Assembly (NCBI GenBank): GCA_000181795.3
Contig: CM012954.1
Location: forward strand, 4,440,304 to 4,504,303
DNA from: Trichinella spiralis
Lineage: Eukaryota > Nematoda > Enoplea > Trichinellida > Trichinellidae
Direction: 5' to 3'
Length of the DNA stretch: 64,000 nt
Shown: positions 36,601 through 48,918 of the stretch, one piece after another
Numbering within the stretch: the first letter of the stretch is position 1
How the letters are laid out: each line of letters opens with the position of its first letter
The notes under the pieces: model-generated
Database searches by the model: none
Told to the model about the DNA's origin: nothing
The model's input: the letters and a program-made list of their open reading frames with translations, nothing else
Position numbers and translations under genes: made by a program

Positions 36601-38422
36601 CATCAGCAGCGTATAGATAGATAGATAGATAGATAAAGCAGCAGCGCTGAAGTTTAAATTTGTGAGTTTTTGTTTTTAATGGTTCCACTTTCCAGTGAAA
36701 AGTATTCCACTTCCTGTTGCGAATTGGTTCAGTTTCCTTGACAAAATGTGCGCGCAGAAATATAATTATACCCTATATCACATTATGCAAGGTTAAACTG
36801 TGTCAGTTGTTGCCGTTCCAAGTTGGAAAATTTGACAAATTGAGCAATTTCACAATTTCTGATCATTCGCAGGCAACGTTGAAAATTGTGGATGATGGAA
36901 ATATATAAAAGATATATATATATTATCCAAAAAGAAAAAAATAAGAATAACAAGAAATGGGAGAGGTGGCAATTTTGAACGTTGAAAACGGCGGGGTGTC
37001 GAACAGGCTGCTGCTGACCTTGAACGCCGTGGTGCTTATATTGTAGAAGCTTGAACAAATGTCGGCCAGAGGATCGGCGTCCCGCTGTCTTGGGGAAATT
37101 GGAACCGAATTCCGTGAAGCTCAGCGCCAAGTACAAAACAAAAAAATGAAAAGAAATATCAAGCCGGGCTTTTTTCCTCTCCAACAACGAGACAAGCAGA
37201 GAAAAGACAATGAGCAACAAACAATGGAGGCAAAAGTGAAGATGAGGATGATGAAAGGAAAAAAAATACCGACCGACCTGCCGGCCGTGTGTATCCAACC
37301 GACACAAGTGACCAGTGGTCGTCGCGAGAAAAAGCGGAAATCGCCGCTGACCATCGTCAGTTGACGACAAGCATGCTACTGGGCAATCGATACGCCTTCG
37401 GATGACCTCCGCCGAAGTGGTCAGTCAGTCAGTCAGTCAGTCAGTCGTCAGCTAGGGAAAAAGAAGAAGCGGCCGGCCAATGCAGAAAATGAATGCTGCT
37501 ACTGCATGTATAGAAAATATGCTCTGCTCTATTCGGCGGCGGTCATGGTGGAATCGCAGCGGGCGTCGGCAACGTCAATCTGGCTTTGGAAACAAAACCC
37601 ACAGAGCCGGCCGTTTTCTCTCAACGTGCCATTGTCGATAATATCTCAATGCTCAACTGCCACTCGACAGTGGTGAATCACTTCGTTTTTTTTATCTCTC
37701 TTTCTCTCTCTCTCTCTCTCTAGCCACATTCACCATCATGATTCTCAGATTTTTTTTGTACAAACACTGGTCGCGTGCAATGAACAACACATCCAGGGGA
37801 AAATAGTGAAATGAAATTAAGCAAATAAGCAAATAAATAAAATTGAAGAAAAGTGGGCGTTGGATGGATGAATCAAGCCGACAGAGTGGAAATTATTTAT
37901 TGGCCGGGGGAAAATTGCGAAAAGCCCCCCAGTTGTTCAGGGCTAATGTTCCATTGAAACTGTTCGGCGGCATCCTTTCACCGACAGCTACTGAAACAGT
38001 GCAGCGAATTGGTGGAAAATTCAAAATGAACCAGAAAAAAGTGAACCAGAAACAAATTGACCCGGACAAGCGAACAAAGCGCCAACGTGGACCGCTTCCA
38101 CAGTAAAAGCACAGAAGGGGCTGTGCAAATAATAAAAAACAATAACGCGTCGGCTTGCTGAACAGTAGCCAGAAAAAGACAACGCAAGCAAACAATCAAT
38201 ACCGACATTGGGCAATTGAGGAAATGTTCACCATGGGAAAAGTGGAGAAAGTTGAGTTGTTTCAAGAGCACAAAGCTGATGGACAGAATATTTATAATAA
38301 AACAGAGAACGATAAAATAAAAAAGATTAAAATTCAAGCCGAAGCCAACTTACCCAATAGAAAAGCGGTGATGTAAAAAGGAAAAAAAATGGACGAAAAA
38401 CAACCAAGTGGCAACACTTCAT
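30676..38422 (-). CDS. sdn-1: Syndecan (transmembrane heparan sulfate proteoglycan)
   Basis: Model: 38422-38354, 36418-36275, 36218-36104, 36002-35976, 31381-31200, 31139-30917, 30848-30676, giving 310 residues. Exons 2-4 occur again at 33120-32977, 32920-32806 and 32708-32682; only one set can be used. Exon 1 ([18 protein letters not shown]) is a signal peptide ending at a strong donor GG|GTAAGT in phase 0, fitting exon 2. The ectodomain has acidic Ser-Gly attachment sites (IGSGHGE, TASGLG, LEGSG, HSSG) and a Thr/Ser-rich stalk. The terminal exon holds the GxxxG-type membrane helix ([20 protein letters not shown]), the C1 region [14 protein letters not shown] and the PDZ-binding end EFYA, all diagnostic. 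Syndecan guides axons and organises synapses in C. elegans. Exon 1 placement is an inference from phase and hydrophobicity; the C-terminal exons are certain. Confidence 0.9.
33314..33337. repeat. (GATA)n microsatellite, also at 36612-36635
   Basis: About five to six GATA units in a syndecan intron, present in both duplication units. Confidence 0.85.
34113..34139. repeat. (GTCA)n microsatellite, also at 37420-37446
   Basis: About seven GTCA units inside a GC-richer part of the syndecan intron (about 33700-34320), preceded by a CTTCGG...CCGAAG inverted repeat at about 34089-34110. The GC-rich island might mark an alternative promoter; this is a guess. Confidence 0.8.
34682..34691. other. Assembly gap (10 Ns)
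   Basis: Ten Ns between the two 3.3-kb direct copies. Confidence 0.99.
34692..37982 (-). repeat. Direct duplication unit B inside syndecan
   Basis: Second copy of 31396-34681, contiguous with the syndecan first exon at 38422-38354, with exons 2-4 at 36418-36275, 36218-36104 and 36002-35976. Confidence 0.92.
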
Positions 38423-39310
38423 CGTCCAAATTCGAGTTCCCGGCTAAAATTCAGTTCAATTCATCACATCGCTCACAAAAGCGAACAAGAGCAACAACAA
38501 CAACACCAGCCCACCAGTCTTATAGCGCGATACACCACTTTTCTACAGTATGATTCTCTGCAAACTGATTTGAAGGTGCAATGAACTGTTCGGCGCCAAC
38601 TACCGACCAACTGCTGGCCACAGATTTGGACGAAATTAATTTATAAGAACAAATGTGTTGATTTTAAACGTAAAAATTCATTTTTTCAGATAAAATGTTA
38701 AATTTCCTAAAATGCAATTTGTATCTTTTTTTCTTGGAAAAGTTATCAACCGAAATATGGTTGATCATGCATGCATAAAACAAGTTTTCATGCATTAATT
38801 TCAAATTGCTACCCAATACCAATTCCATGCTATACAACTATTCAAAGAATTTATGCCCACGAGCATTTTAAAATTCTTTATTAAATGTATTTCTCTGAAT
38901 GCTCAATTTACTACACGTTGACTGGTCAGTTCATTTTATTGAATTTTTTCTTGTAAAAGCATCATTTTTTATTTTTGGAACCTCTACAGGTTATACTTTT
39001 TTTTCATTTTCAATGAAATACAATTTAAATAAATGACCGTCATAAATGCAAATAGGACTACTGTGCAAAGTATAGTTCTGTAAATTACATTAAAATTCAA
39101 AATATTTGTTAGTCGTACTGCATTAATTGCATTAATTGTTGGTGGAATTTCTAATAAAAATTAAACCAAAAGTTTTAGAAACCGCTTTCAAAAAAACATT
39201 ACAAATTAATTACTTTGCTCAAAAATACAAATTGTTCATTCGAATAAAGAAGCAAAAGAATAAAACTTGTTCAGCGTTCAATTTAATATAATTGCTAAAA
39301 CAGGCAGAAA
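38423..39310. other. Interval upstream of syndecan
   Basis: A TATAAG on the minus strand (38524-38519) lies about 100 bases before the syndecan start codon and may be its TATA box; no initiator is evident. The rest, up to the TMEM258 stop, is AT-rich and without supported exons. Confidence 0.4.
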
Positions 39311-39556
39311 TTATACGTAAATTCCAACCCATAAAAGCAAAAATAGAACACCGACACCCATAAAAGCGGATGCAACCAGGGCCAATAAAATTTCTTTCAA
39401 CAAATTCCGGGTAAATTTACTGCTGGTCACTTCGTATACCATAAACCATGCGGCGAAAAAAAGACCAATACTCAGTAACGTAACTGCCAGCGGTGGATAG
39501 ACAGCAGGATTAATAGGAGCGACGTAACGATTCATCGATTCAATCTTCACATCCAT
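39311..39556 (-). CDS. TMEM258: TMEM258, oligosaccharyltransferase subunit
   Basis: One exon, 81 residues (human 79). TMEM258 is a small two-helix subunit of the ER oligosaccharyltransferase needed for N-glycosylation. The match to the vertebrate protein is nearly full length: [16 protein letters not shown] at the start, the first helix, [20 protein letters not shown] in the loop, and a second helix ending [17 protein letters not shown] at the stop. The start ATG at 39556 lies 25 bases after a splice acceptor (GATTTGCAG|ATTTTAG). SERINC ends 284 bases upstream on the same strand, so the two may be one transcription unit. Confidence 0.96.
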   Translation of the reverse strand: MDVKIESMNRYVAPINPAVYPPLAVTLLSIGLFFAAWFMVYEVTSSKFTRNLLKEILLALVASAFMGVGVLFLLLWVGIYV

Positions 39557-39580
39557 TGCGCAAAATGATACTACTAAAAT

Positions 39581-39706
39581 CTGCAAATCTTCATCCTCAT
39601 ATTTTACATTAAACTAAAATCAAGAATGCAAAATATAAAGTACGAATACGACATTGTGCAACTTCAAATTTTTCAAAACCGATCAAGCAAGTAGCAGTCA
39701 TTTATT
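39581..39706 (-). promoter_or_regulatory. Operon-type junction SERINC to TMEM258
   Basis: AATAAA (39706-39701) downstream of the SERINC stop is followed about 120 bases later by an acceptor TTTGCAG (ends 39581) just before the TMEM258 start. Confidence 0.5.
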
Positions 39707-39840
39707 ACAGTACAAACAGACGAACACTACTACCAGAGATAAAGAATATAGCAATCTGCAACAGCAATTTTTCAAATGAAATGTTCAAAACAATAGCACA
39801 AGCTTTTTCATATTCTAAAATATTACCTCATACCAATAAA

Positions 39841-41825
39841 TTAACTAAAATCTCTATTTGGCAACAAAATCGGTGCCACCAAAGTCCAAAAATACAAAGC
39901 ATTGCAAATCCAAGTGCTTGCAATTTTTACCCAAACACTGGACCAATTGCTATTCAACTTTGTCAAATCCGCATCTTCAGGTCTGTAAAAGAATTATTTA
40001 GTTGCAAGTGCTTAACAGTAATTTAAAAAAAATGAAAATAAAAACAAAATTAACTCACTTGTACCAATTCGTCAAAGACATCATAACATACAATGTTGCC
40101 AAAAAGAAAACGAAATGAACAAATGAATAACTGTACGGTACTTCATCACTTTCATTGTCCAAAATATTTCCGTTCTCAGCATCGCCCTTCGTTCCTAAAA
40201 AATTAAAGTACATAATATTTCATCAGAAGTCATATTTTAATGTAAAAAACCATTCGTCATCATAGGAGCTTCACCGCCTCCAGTTAATTTATCAGCGGAA
40301 GAGCCACTGGATGTTCGAAAGCTAAACATAAAAAAAAGTTTCATCTATCTATAAAAGTTTCATGGCAAAAAATTAGCCAACCTTGTGTACATCACCGTTA
40401 GCAACCAAATTGCCATACCAACAATTGACGAAGAAGAAACCGTAGCGTATGCTTTGTCAGAAGTTTCCGGTGTAATTGTTGAATTGCCAGGAAAGAATAT
40501 TTTCATTATGCTTGGATTGCACACTGGGTCTTAAAAAGAAATTATAAAAATTTTGAACTGGAATAAACAAAAAGTTAACTTTACCCAGCTCATTAGACAT
40601 TGCCGACCAAGTAAGATACATCGTATAAAGGGTAATAACGCTAGCCTGCAACAAGCCAGACCGCGGCTGATGCTTCTGAATGACGGGCAAAATGGCAAAA
40701 ACCGATATAACAATTGAAACAATCAAGTTCACTGATATCACAGTTCGATTTAAAATACAAGAAGAATCCTATTCAAAAAGAAACATATTCAATTAAACAA
40801 TCCATACATTTTTATAAACTTACATTAGCGTAATACATGTAAAAGAGAACAACCATAGCAATAGACAAGCCATAATTCAAAACTGTGCACAAACATAATG
40901 CTGAAAAAAACAAAACAGTTTTTCAGTTGCCAAAAATCACCAAACAAAAGAAAATAATAAAATACCTGCAAGCCATCTTCGATTGTCCGACTCTTCGTAT
41001 TTACCAACCCAGTTTTCAGCCCAGGAGTGTGCAAAATCAACAAGCAAAATTAACTGTATTAAAATAAAGCAAAATGCGCCAATCATTCCAATATAAAACC
41101 ACACTATAATACAGTTTAAACAATAAGGAAAATGCAGCAATTGATCTGAAACCGATGTTTTTACCAACTGAAAATTCGCCATACGGAATATAAAATGCGC
41201 CAACAGCTAAAGCGATAAGCGCAACGAATTTGAAAAACCAAAATCTTAAAAATAAATTAATAAAATAATTATAATTTTAACAAACTTCCAGAAAGTACCC
41301 ATTTTGAATTTTCGTTCTCGGGTCACGTGATGAACGCACTCTAAGCATAAATATCATGAATACGAAGAAGAATATAGCCGTAGCAAAGCACATGCGATAA
41401 ACCGCTTGATAGCCAGTGGCTCGTTCACATTCAAAATTTAGCCATTGATTGCAAAACCAACTACTCTAAATTTATTAATTAAATACCATTAATATTAGCA
41501 AAATACTGAAGCATAGTTTAACAACATTCCATAACTTTAAACATTTTGCTTTGAAATCAAAACCATTACCTTAGCCAACTTGTCTTGAACGCCTGGAGAA
41601 AGCATTATCATAGAAACTATCGCACTGGTGATAAGCATTACAGCGTACATAAGTCTCGAACAAGCAGGAGAAGCACTGGAGCAGAGACTGCAAGCGGCGC
41701 TGCCGAAACAGCAGGCAAGCTAAAAATGGGGATTTTCAACGCAAAAATATGATAATACTTTTCGAAATTTACATTACCTGTGAAGCACATGATCCAAGAC
41801 CAAGAATTCCCAAAACTGCACCCAT
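39841..41825 (-). CDS. SERINC: SERINC (serine incorporator, TMS1/TDE family)
   Basis: Eleven minus-strand exons (41825-41778, 41719-41570, 41465-41299, 41244-41165, 41103-40966, 40900-40824, 40768-40585, 40529-40382, 40321-40251, 40194-40059, 39982-39841) give 446 residues; human SERINC1 has 453. SERINCs are ten-to-eleven-helix membrane proteins linked to phosphatidylserine exposure (lipid scrambling). Seen: start [16 protein letters not shown], Cys-rich [23 protein letters not shown], the highly conserved [20 protein letters not shown] and [30 protein letters not shown] with LTWSAMSNE, the [18 protein letters not shown] helix, and [12 protein letters not shown] at the end. The start is the only ATG after an in-frame stop. 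A leader intron (AAAACT|GTAAGT) is possible upstream. Confidence 0.96.
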
Positions 41826-43128
41826 AATTATTAGCCCAACACAAACTGGACTCAACACAGCCCAATGACAGTAATATGGAAAATTCGCTCAGGTACACTT
41901 ACAGTTTTGTTGACGTCATGCTTCACCATGTAAAAATTTCCAACAAATTTTGAGCTTGAAATAAATTTTAAAATAATTAATAAAATTTATTAAATTTTTT
42001 TTATTTTTTAGATGTATCTACTAGCGCGAATATACGAATGCTACATCTTGAGCGAACGTATAAGCGCGAGCACGTTTTGATTGGTCAACTTTCATTCGAT
42101 GGCACGCCCGCTCTTCTTTGCACTGCCATATTTTCATTATTCTGAAATTGTGATCAAAATATTGAAATTAAATAATTTTCACATCTTTTAAAGTACTTTT
42201 AAAATGATCAACTTTAAAATTTTATTAAAAATGATAACGTAACTGAAAAAACAGGTGTCCCTAATTATTTTTTTGGTGATTACAGTAAATAGTTTTTGTT
42301 TATTTCGTTTTTGGTTATAATATGATAAGAAAAATAATTTGCTTAGAAGTTGATTGGTTTTCAAGAATGAAAATTTAAATAAATACATCCGAAAATAAAT
42401 TTTACCTCTCATGACAAACCAATCATCATACGCATGGTGAAAGACAAAATGCATGATTAAAAAAATCTTAAATAAAAATCTAAAAATATAATTTATGATT
42501 TATACAAAAATAAAAGAAATCTGCATTTAAGTGCTAGCGTTTAAATTACGAATACATGCATGTATGCATGCGGCACTGATTACCCGATGCTTTATTGATT
42601 ATAATTATGTAGGAAGAAGTATATTACTTGTTTGAATTATTTACGCTTACAAAAGTTTGAAATTTTATCACAATGTAATTAATATTAATAAAATAGAAAA
42701 TAAAATAATAATTGATTGAAGTTGAAGAAATAGGCAATTTAAAAATAAAATTTCACATTTTCATTTGTAGAGTGTTAATGAAATTGCAGATGTAAATGTT
42801 TTGTATAATAGAATAGTTGAAATTCTGGTGACCACTTGAATGAAAGATTTGTTTGTAATTTAATTCAATTTCTTTGTTCTTCTTCAAGCTGTAAGAATGT
42901 TTTCCAAAGCGTTCAATAGGCAGAGATGTAAGAATACAGGTGCTGAAGGATAATAATATTATTTCTGCTTATTCAATAGGTGGAGGAAACCGCCAACGAG
43001 GAGGCGGGGGGCTATGGCTATTGGTCACCACAGCAGGCTAATAAGTGGCTTGTCAACTGTTCCTTTCAACTGCGACTGAACCACCATTTTCCTGTCGATC
43101 ATCATCATAACGCTGAAATCAGTTACCC
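41826..43128. other. Divergent intergenic interval (SERINC and flp-1 promoters)
   Basis: No exon seen. The flp-1 side (42980-43120) is GC-richer, with a G run and an inverted CCAAT box (ATTGGTCACC) near 43020; a TTTCAG-like acceptor (GAAATCAG|TTACCC) lies six bases before the flp-1 start codon. Confidence 0.5.
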
Positions 43129-44033
43129 ATGGCCTTTATACCTAAATTAATCACTCTTCTATCCATAACAGTGACAATTTTCATTCCAACTTCCGTTTTA
43201 AGCAAAAACGAAGATTCCTCTGGTCTCCAAACTATTGGCGTATATGATGACGGGGAATATTTAGATGGTGAGTATAAATTTAAAAAAATTTAATTAAAAA
43301 TTTTTCTGATTTAACACAATTCTACATATTTATTTATAAACACAATTTCCAATTACATATCCAACTTTTGACATTTATGAATAATTGAATTCTAATAATA
43401 ACATATTCCGAATTAATAATTTAAACGAGTTATTTTCCATTATTTCTTTTATTTTTATATCAAAATTACAACAACAATAACATTTCAAACAATTCATGAA
43501 TGAACATTTCGGTTCACAGATACTGTGCTATGAAATGTGAACTGATTTATGAAATTTTAGATTATTTTGAACTTACAAAGCGAGATCTAGAACCAGTATA
43601 TACGGGTGATAAATAAAACTGTTGTTTACTTGATTTATTATTTAAAAACAATATGTTTACAGATTTACGTTCAGTTCCTAGTTTTCTTCGATTTGGCAGA
43701 AACATGAACAACCCGTAAGTGTGTGTGTGTGTGTGTGTGTGCATGAGTCTTAATTCATGGTTGTAATTTTGTGGAAATTTGAAATTAAAAAAATAATGCT
43801 ATTACAGAGTTATGCGCTCAGTTTTGGAACCCAACTTCATACGTTTCGGTAGAAACAGCCCAAACTTTCTGCGATTTGGTCGTGCAGCTGCAGCAAATTT
43901 CCTTCGCTTCGGCCGTGCATCTCCAAATTTCTTAAGATTTGGCAAAGCAAATCCGAATTTTCTGCGGTTTGGTCGTGATTCAGACCTGAACCGGCATTAT
44001 CGTGCAGCACCAAATTTCCTCCGTTTTGGCTAA
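43129..44033 (+). CDS. flp-1: FLP-1 FMRFamide-like neuropeptide precursor
   Basis: Four exons (43129-43267, 43561-43605, 43663-43714, 43808-44033) give 153 residues. A signal peptide ([18 protein letters not shown] then IPTSVLS) precedes an acidic spacer and seven amidated peptides cut at single Arg or Lys: [51 protein letters not shown] and, after the spacer [17 protein letters not shown]. Each has the Gly amide donor. The PNFLRF core, the number of peptides and the unrelated spacer before the last peptide parallel C. elegans FLP-1, which controls locomotion and other behaviours. The last peptide ends at the stop codon with no basic residue, so it needs only amidation. The third intron starts GTAAGT and runs directly into a GT microsatellite. 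Confidence 0.96.
43718..43741 (+). repeat. (GT)n microsatellite at a splice donor
   Basis: About eleven GT units begin within the donor GTAAGTGTGT of flp-1 intron 3. Confidence 0.9.
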
Positions 44034-46529
44034 GTGAAAGGACACGACAACCAATTTTCAAAAAAGTGCTGTGTTTTAACGTTGGGATAAATTGGTAATT
44101 TTTTTTGTGTAAAAACAATTTTCTGCAAAAATAACAACCGAAATTAGATGCGAATGAAAAGTTCGATCAAATGATGTAATTGGAACTTGCGTGATCCACT
44201 CGAATTCATTGTGAGCATAATTAAATTTGCTTCTCTTATGCATAGTAGAAAACATTTGATCAAAAACAATGAAACACTGAAGTTTACACTACTTTTAAAT
44301 TCCAAATTTAAAACTGTAACATCAACTATTTTTAAAATATCAATGTAAAATTAATAAAATTTTTAATTTTTTCTAATTTTACAATGCTACAAATTTGAAA
44401 CTGCGCGCATATAAATGTTGCATACTGTCAAACAATTAATTTATAACACTCTTTCATTTACTGAACAAATAAAAACATTAAAATCTTCATGAACATATCA
44501 CTGCAATCCCCATGCATATCATTTGCATTTTTCATCTATTTCAGTTCGCCATTTTTAAACTAAAGAAACGACATTCACATGATCATATCTTTAATAATTG
44601 CACTTTCAACTTTTCCTCGATCATTATCAATAAACTTTAAATATAATTCCCACAAAAATGTTTCATTTAACTGACATCGATAAATAAAAAAATTATAACA
44701 GAAAATCTGTTTTGGACTGATAGTTCGATGCTTAAAATTATGTAAAAAAAAGAAAAATTTTCACTGCAACAGCCATTCATTTGGCAGATCTATGAATTGC
44801 AATAATTTCAAGTTTGCTTATTTGAAAGTCACAAATTCATAAATTCTGATTTAATTATAACAGAAATTTATGCCACTGCTATTTGTTACTCATAAGTAAA
44901 TTTTACTAATTCAGATTTTTCAGAACTCAACTATGAATCAAACATATCACAGACAAGACGTAACAAAATTCTCGCAAAATTGAAATGCAGCTATTATATC
45001 AGTTAAAAAATACAGGTTTCTTTCTAACAGCAATTTGAAAATGATCACTGTGTTATATTAATTGAAATTTATTTCCACAGCACAATCACTCGCAACACTC
45101 AGACCAATAAATAAATTCTACTTCAAAATTGTTGCTTTTCATACAATACACTACCCAGAATCAGGAATATAACCGATGACGTATGTCAATGCTAAAGGTT
45201 AATGATGAAATTACAAAAATATAATTATTTCATTCAACAACACAGCTTATGCTGATAATTACAATTCGTGCATTCGAAAATCAAAATTAACGCATCTTCT
45301 AAATGTCACCTATTACATAACAATTAATAATTAATGATAAATAATTTGTTTACACAATTGTGATGTTGACAGTCATTTCTAACCCCAGATTATAACATTA
45401 TACTATAATCAGTCATGATATAGAATAATTAAAAATTTCCAACTTACTAACGACGAATGACATACAACTGAGAAAGCAAAGATTATCCCTCAATAAATAA
45501 TTAACAATTTTCACAAGGAACACAACAAAACCCAGCATCACTAATATTCTTATTAATGAAATTGAACTTATCAAAATAAAGTTAACATTAATAACGCTTC
45601 CACTGTTTCTGCAATCATAAACAAAAAAAGTTTGATTGCAATCGTCCAATTATATCGTGCAGAATCAATTTCAGCTAAATCTATCTGTGTATTACTTAGT
45701 GAAAAAGATAAATTGATACAATTATAACGCACAATACGTTTGATGTCAGGTAGGTGGGAATGAAGAAGATTGAAAGCCGAAATACTTGTGATTGCAAGAA
45801 AATTATATATTCAAGCAAAGTTTAGAAAAAAAAATCATAGTTTCATCTATTGAAAACATTTTTTCAACTTTTGAATGACCTCAAAATTCTTTCTAAAGTT
45901 CTTTTATTATCAGTGAAACAATAAACATATTCATTTTAAATTTATTTATATTTATCATTACTTGATTATTTTATTTATACAGTGTAGCGGTTACGTGGAT
46001 TTTACTTCGAGAATCGTACTACTGTTACAGTATATTAGAACGTAGGACAAATGCAATATGTAATGTTTTTGAACCGAACTGCTACAGCAGTACATTTTAA
46101 AATTCTTTAAAATGTAACGGCCTCGTAAAATGTGAAATATCTTAAAACTGCCGTTCGAGACGGAAACCAACCACTTCAAACCTCAAACCGTTTACAACCA
46201 TCATAATGAAGAAGTCAAATTTTAAGTGGAAATAAGATTCATTCAAAATCATCAAACGCACACACACACACACTCGATTACTACATGTGACAGAAAGTTC
46301 TGCAAGTTTCTAGATAATATTGAATGATTCTGCTAAAAAATGTTTAAGTGTATTTACTTCAAAAGTCATACACAGTACAGGTTATGGACAAGTGCTGGTA
46401 TTTGGTTAGATTAGAAAAAAATTTCAAAGAAAGCGTTCGTAAAACATACAGATCTGTGCCTCAGTTATAAACAAATTTTGAATTCACCATTACAACAACA
46501 TAATTTCAAAGAAAAGGTTCCAGAAAATT
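44034..46529. other. Convergent intergenic interval
   Basis: About 2.5 kb of AT-rich sequence between flp-1 and UQCC1 3' ends. AATAAA-type signals occur; a CA run lies near 46259. No supported gene. Confidence 0.55.
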
Positions 46530-48066
46530 TTATAAACTGAGATTTTGTTGAACTTTGCATGAAAGTCGAAAAGCTAACTGAAATCAGATATTCTCCAAAT
46601 TTCCACTCCTAAGCACAGTATTCTTTCTACTGGAATACTGTGCAATAATTTTACCTAAAATGCTTCTGATCAGACATATTCGAATTCCTAATCGTCATTC
46701 TTAATTTATTTTTCATGCTCTACTTTTTTACCCTCAATTTCGAAAATAAATGTACTAATTTCATTATGCTGAATCTGAACAAATGTGTCGAAAAGAACTG
46801 CTTACCTGAGATCGAACATAACGTACAAGTGCATTTAATGGAATCGGGTTATCAAGCTCTCGATCGTATATATTTCGCCATAGCGCACCTGCCAACGTTT
46901 TGTCATCACTGAGTATGCCCTGAGAAAGAGAAAAGAAACAGTTTCGTTCATTATCATATCTAACAAAATTTTTGCATAAAAAACTTCATCATCGCATCAA
47001 TATACTTCACACTAAACACTGATAATAAATAAAACAGGAAATATAATAGTAAGCTTCGTAATTTGAAGCTCAATGCAACAAAATTTATCCAATGTAACAG
47101 CATTACTTGCAAATCTTTTTACTCACAGTATGACAGCAATCTAAAATTTGCTTTTAGCATGCAGCATACGCGCTTTCACCGTTTAACAAATTTAAGAAAA
47201 AAATGCACAACGACTAGGAATACAAATAGCACAACTATAATTGCAAATCTGTAAAATATTTTAAAAAACACTTTCATCAGTTAATGTAAAATTACCTCAT
47301 CATATTCCAAAAAGCTTGTTATCAACAAACCATAACAAAGTGACAGAGTTTCACGCTTTTTTAATGAACATGCTGGATCGACCTTCTAAAATATTAAATC
47401 AATGTTAACAGTTTAAAAGATCGCTTCCATTACACAGTATCAAACTTACACTTAGTACTTTGATTCGAAGTTTAACATCGTCCCAAAGACAACCAATTAT
47501 TTCTTTTTTCACAATTTCCAAAATTGTAGGTTCACTGCTAAGTCGCAGCAACAGCAGCCTGAATTAAAGTGTAAAATGTCAAACTGTTCAACAACCAAAA
47601 CTACAATAACAGTTACCAAATATGCAGTATATTAATTTTAAACCACGACATAAATGTATCTGGAAGCTGATAGGCTAAAATGAAATGTTAAAATGCTTCT
47701 CAATGGAAATCAACACTGAACATACTTTTGATAAATTTAAGATAATCTACCTCGTTAGAACACTGGACATACAATTTCGCAGAAGCATCCAACAGAAACT
47801 GAAATGAGAAATATGTAAAAATTGAAATAAATTGAGGCACCTACTTCTTTGCTTTTATCTTCATCTTTTTTCCTCACACGAACAGCTTTTTCAAACCACT
47901 GAGTGACTGATGACAAGCCAAAGGACCGAAAAGTAGTGAAACTTTTCGCATTATCTGATAACTGAACTGGCATAGTTTGAAAAGTAACCAATGATGAAAC
48001 AGTTCTACTGCGTAATAAAGAAGCTAGAGTAGAAATTTTTCGACAACGCAATACTGAACACTGCAT
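46530..48066 (-). CDS. UQCC1: UQCC1, ubiquinol-cytochrome c reductase assembly chaperone (Cbp3 family)
   Basis: Seven minus-strand exons (48066-47845, 47798-47726, 47674-47617, 47558-47450, 47385-47296, 46919-46806, 46577-46530) give 237 residues. UQCC1/Cbp3 binds newly made cytochrome b in the mitochondrial matrix and starts complex III assembly. Seen: Arg/Ser-rich mitochondrial presequence (VLRCRKISTLASLLRSRT), then the ubiq_cyt_C_chap domain: LLDASAKLYVQC, YQLPDTFMSWFKINILHIWL, GCLWDDVKLRIKVL, SFLEYDEGILSDDKTLAGAL and WRNIYDRELDNP, YVRSQ. These match the vertebrate order LADTF-SWF, W-D-V, YDEG-SDD, ALWRN. The terminal 48-base exon is the weakest part of the model. BCS1 in the same window acts later in the same complex. 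Confidence 0.9.
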
Positions 48067-48770
48067 CGTAAATTTTTCATTAACATATACAGCTAAAAGA
48101 AATTTATTATGTAAGAAAATTTTTTCATAAATTTAAATTTACAAAACAAACGTATTATTTCGCAGGCTCAGCAGTGGACATTAATTTAACAGAACTTACA
48201 ATTTATTATACTGTAACAATGTGATGCACAAGTTAATTTTAAAAAAAATTTACATTTTTTTGTATTCAAATTGAAGATAAAAAAGTATAAACCGTTGCTA
48301 AGAGCTCTTGATTAAATGTGATTTTTATATTGTCAAATTAACTAATAAAACAATGAAAATTTCAAAAACTGTAATTTTTAAAGAGATTTTTTTTCAAAAA
48401 AATGCTTAACCGATAGTTTCATCTCATTTCACAGTTGAATAACAGAAAAAAAAATATTCAATTAAATTTGTTTCGCGTTTAAGTGTAGTAATTTCTAAAA
48501 TTGTTTACGTACAGCTAGCCAGGCCGGCTTTGGCATATGTTGAAACTGCTATAAGCAAAGCTAATAAGCCTGATGTCATCACTTAGCCTGGGAGAAGTAT
48601 TGAACGGAAGTGTTGAGCTTTTTGTTCCTACTTTTCTTGCGTTCAATGATGACGAGTTGAAACGTCAACCAAGTCATCATACTTTTAAATGCGTTCAAAT
48701 TGCTCATCTGGCGACACTGAAAGTCAGCTGCGAACGAATAGAAGACACTGACTGCTTGCTAGCTGACTGA

Positions 48771-48793
48771 ACAAGCAAGCAAGCAAGCAAGCA
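48771..48793. repeat. (AAGC)n microsatellite
   Basis: Five to six AAGC units, directly visible. Confidence 0.85.
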
Positions 48794-48862
48794 ATAGTTG
48801 CTTAGCTGCTATTTCAATTTTCACCGGACGGCTTGCAGTGAGTGGCTTGGCGAGCGACAACC

Positions 48863-48918
48863 GTTGTTGTTATTATTATAATTATAATAATTATTGTTGT
48901 TGTTGTTGTTGTTGTTGT
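48863..48918. repeat. TTG/TTA run with palindromic centre
   Basis: TTG repeats flank an ATTATTATAATTATAATAAT palindrome. Confidence 0.85.
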
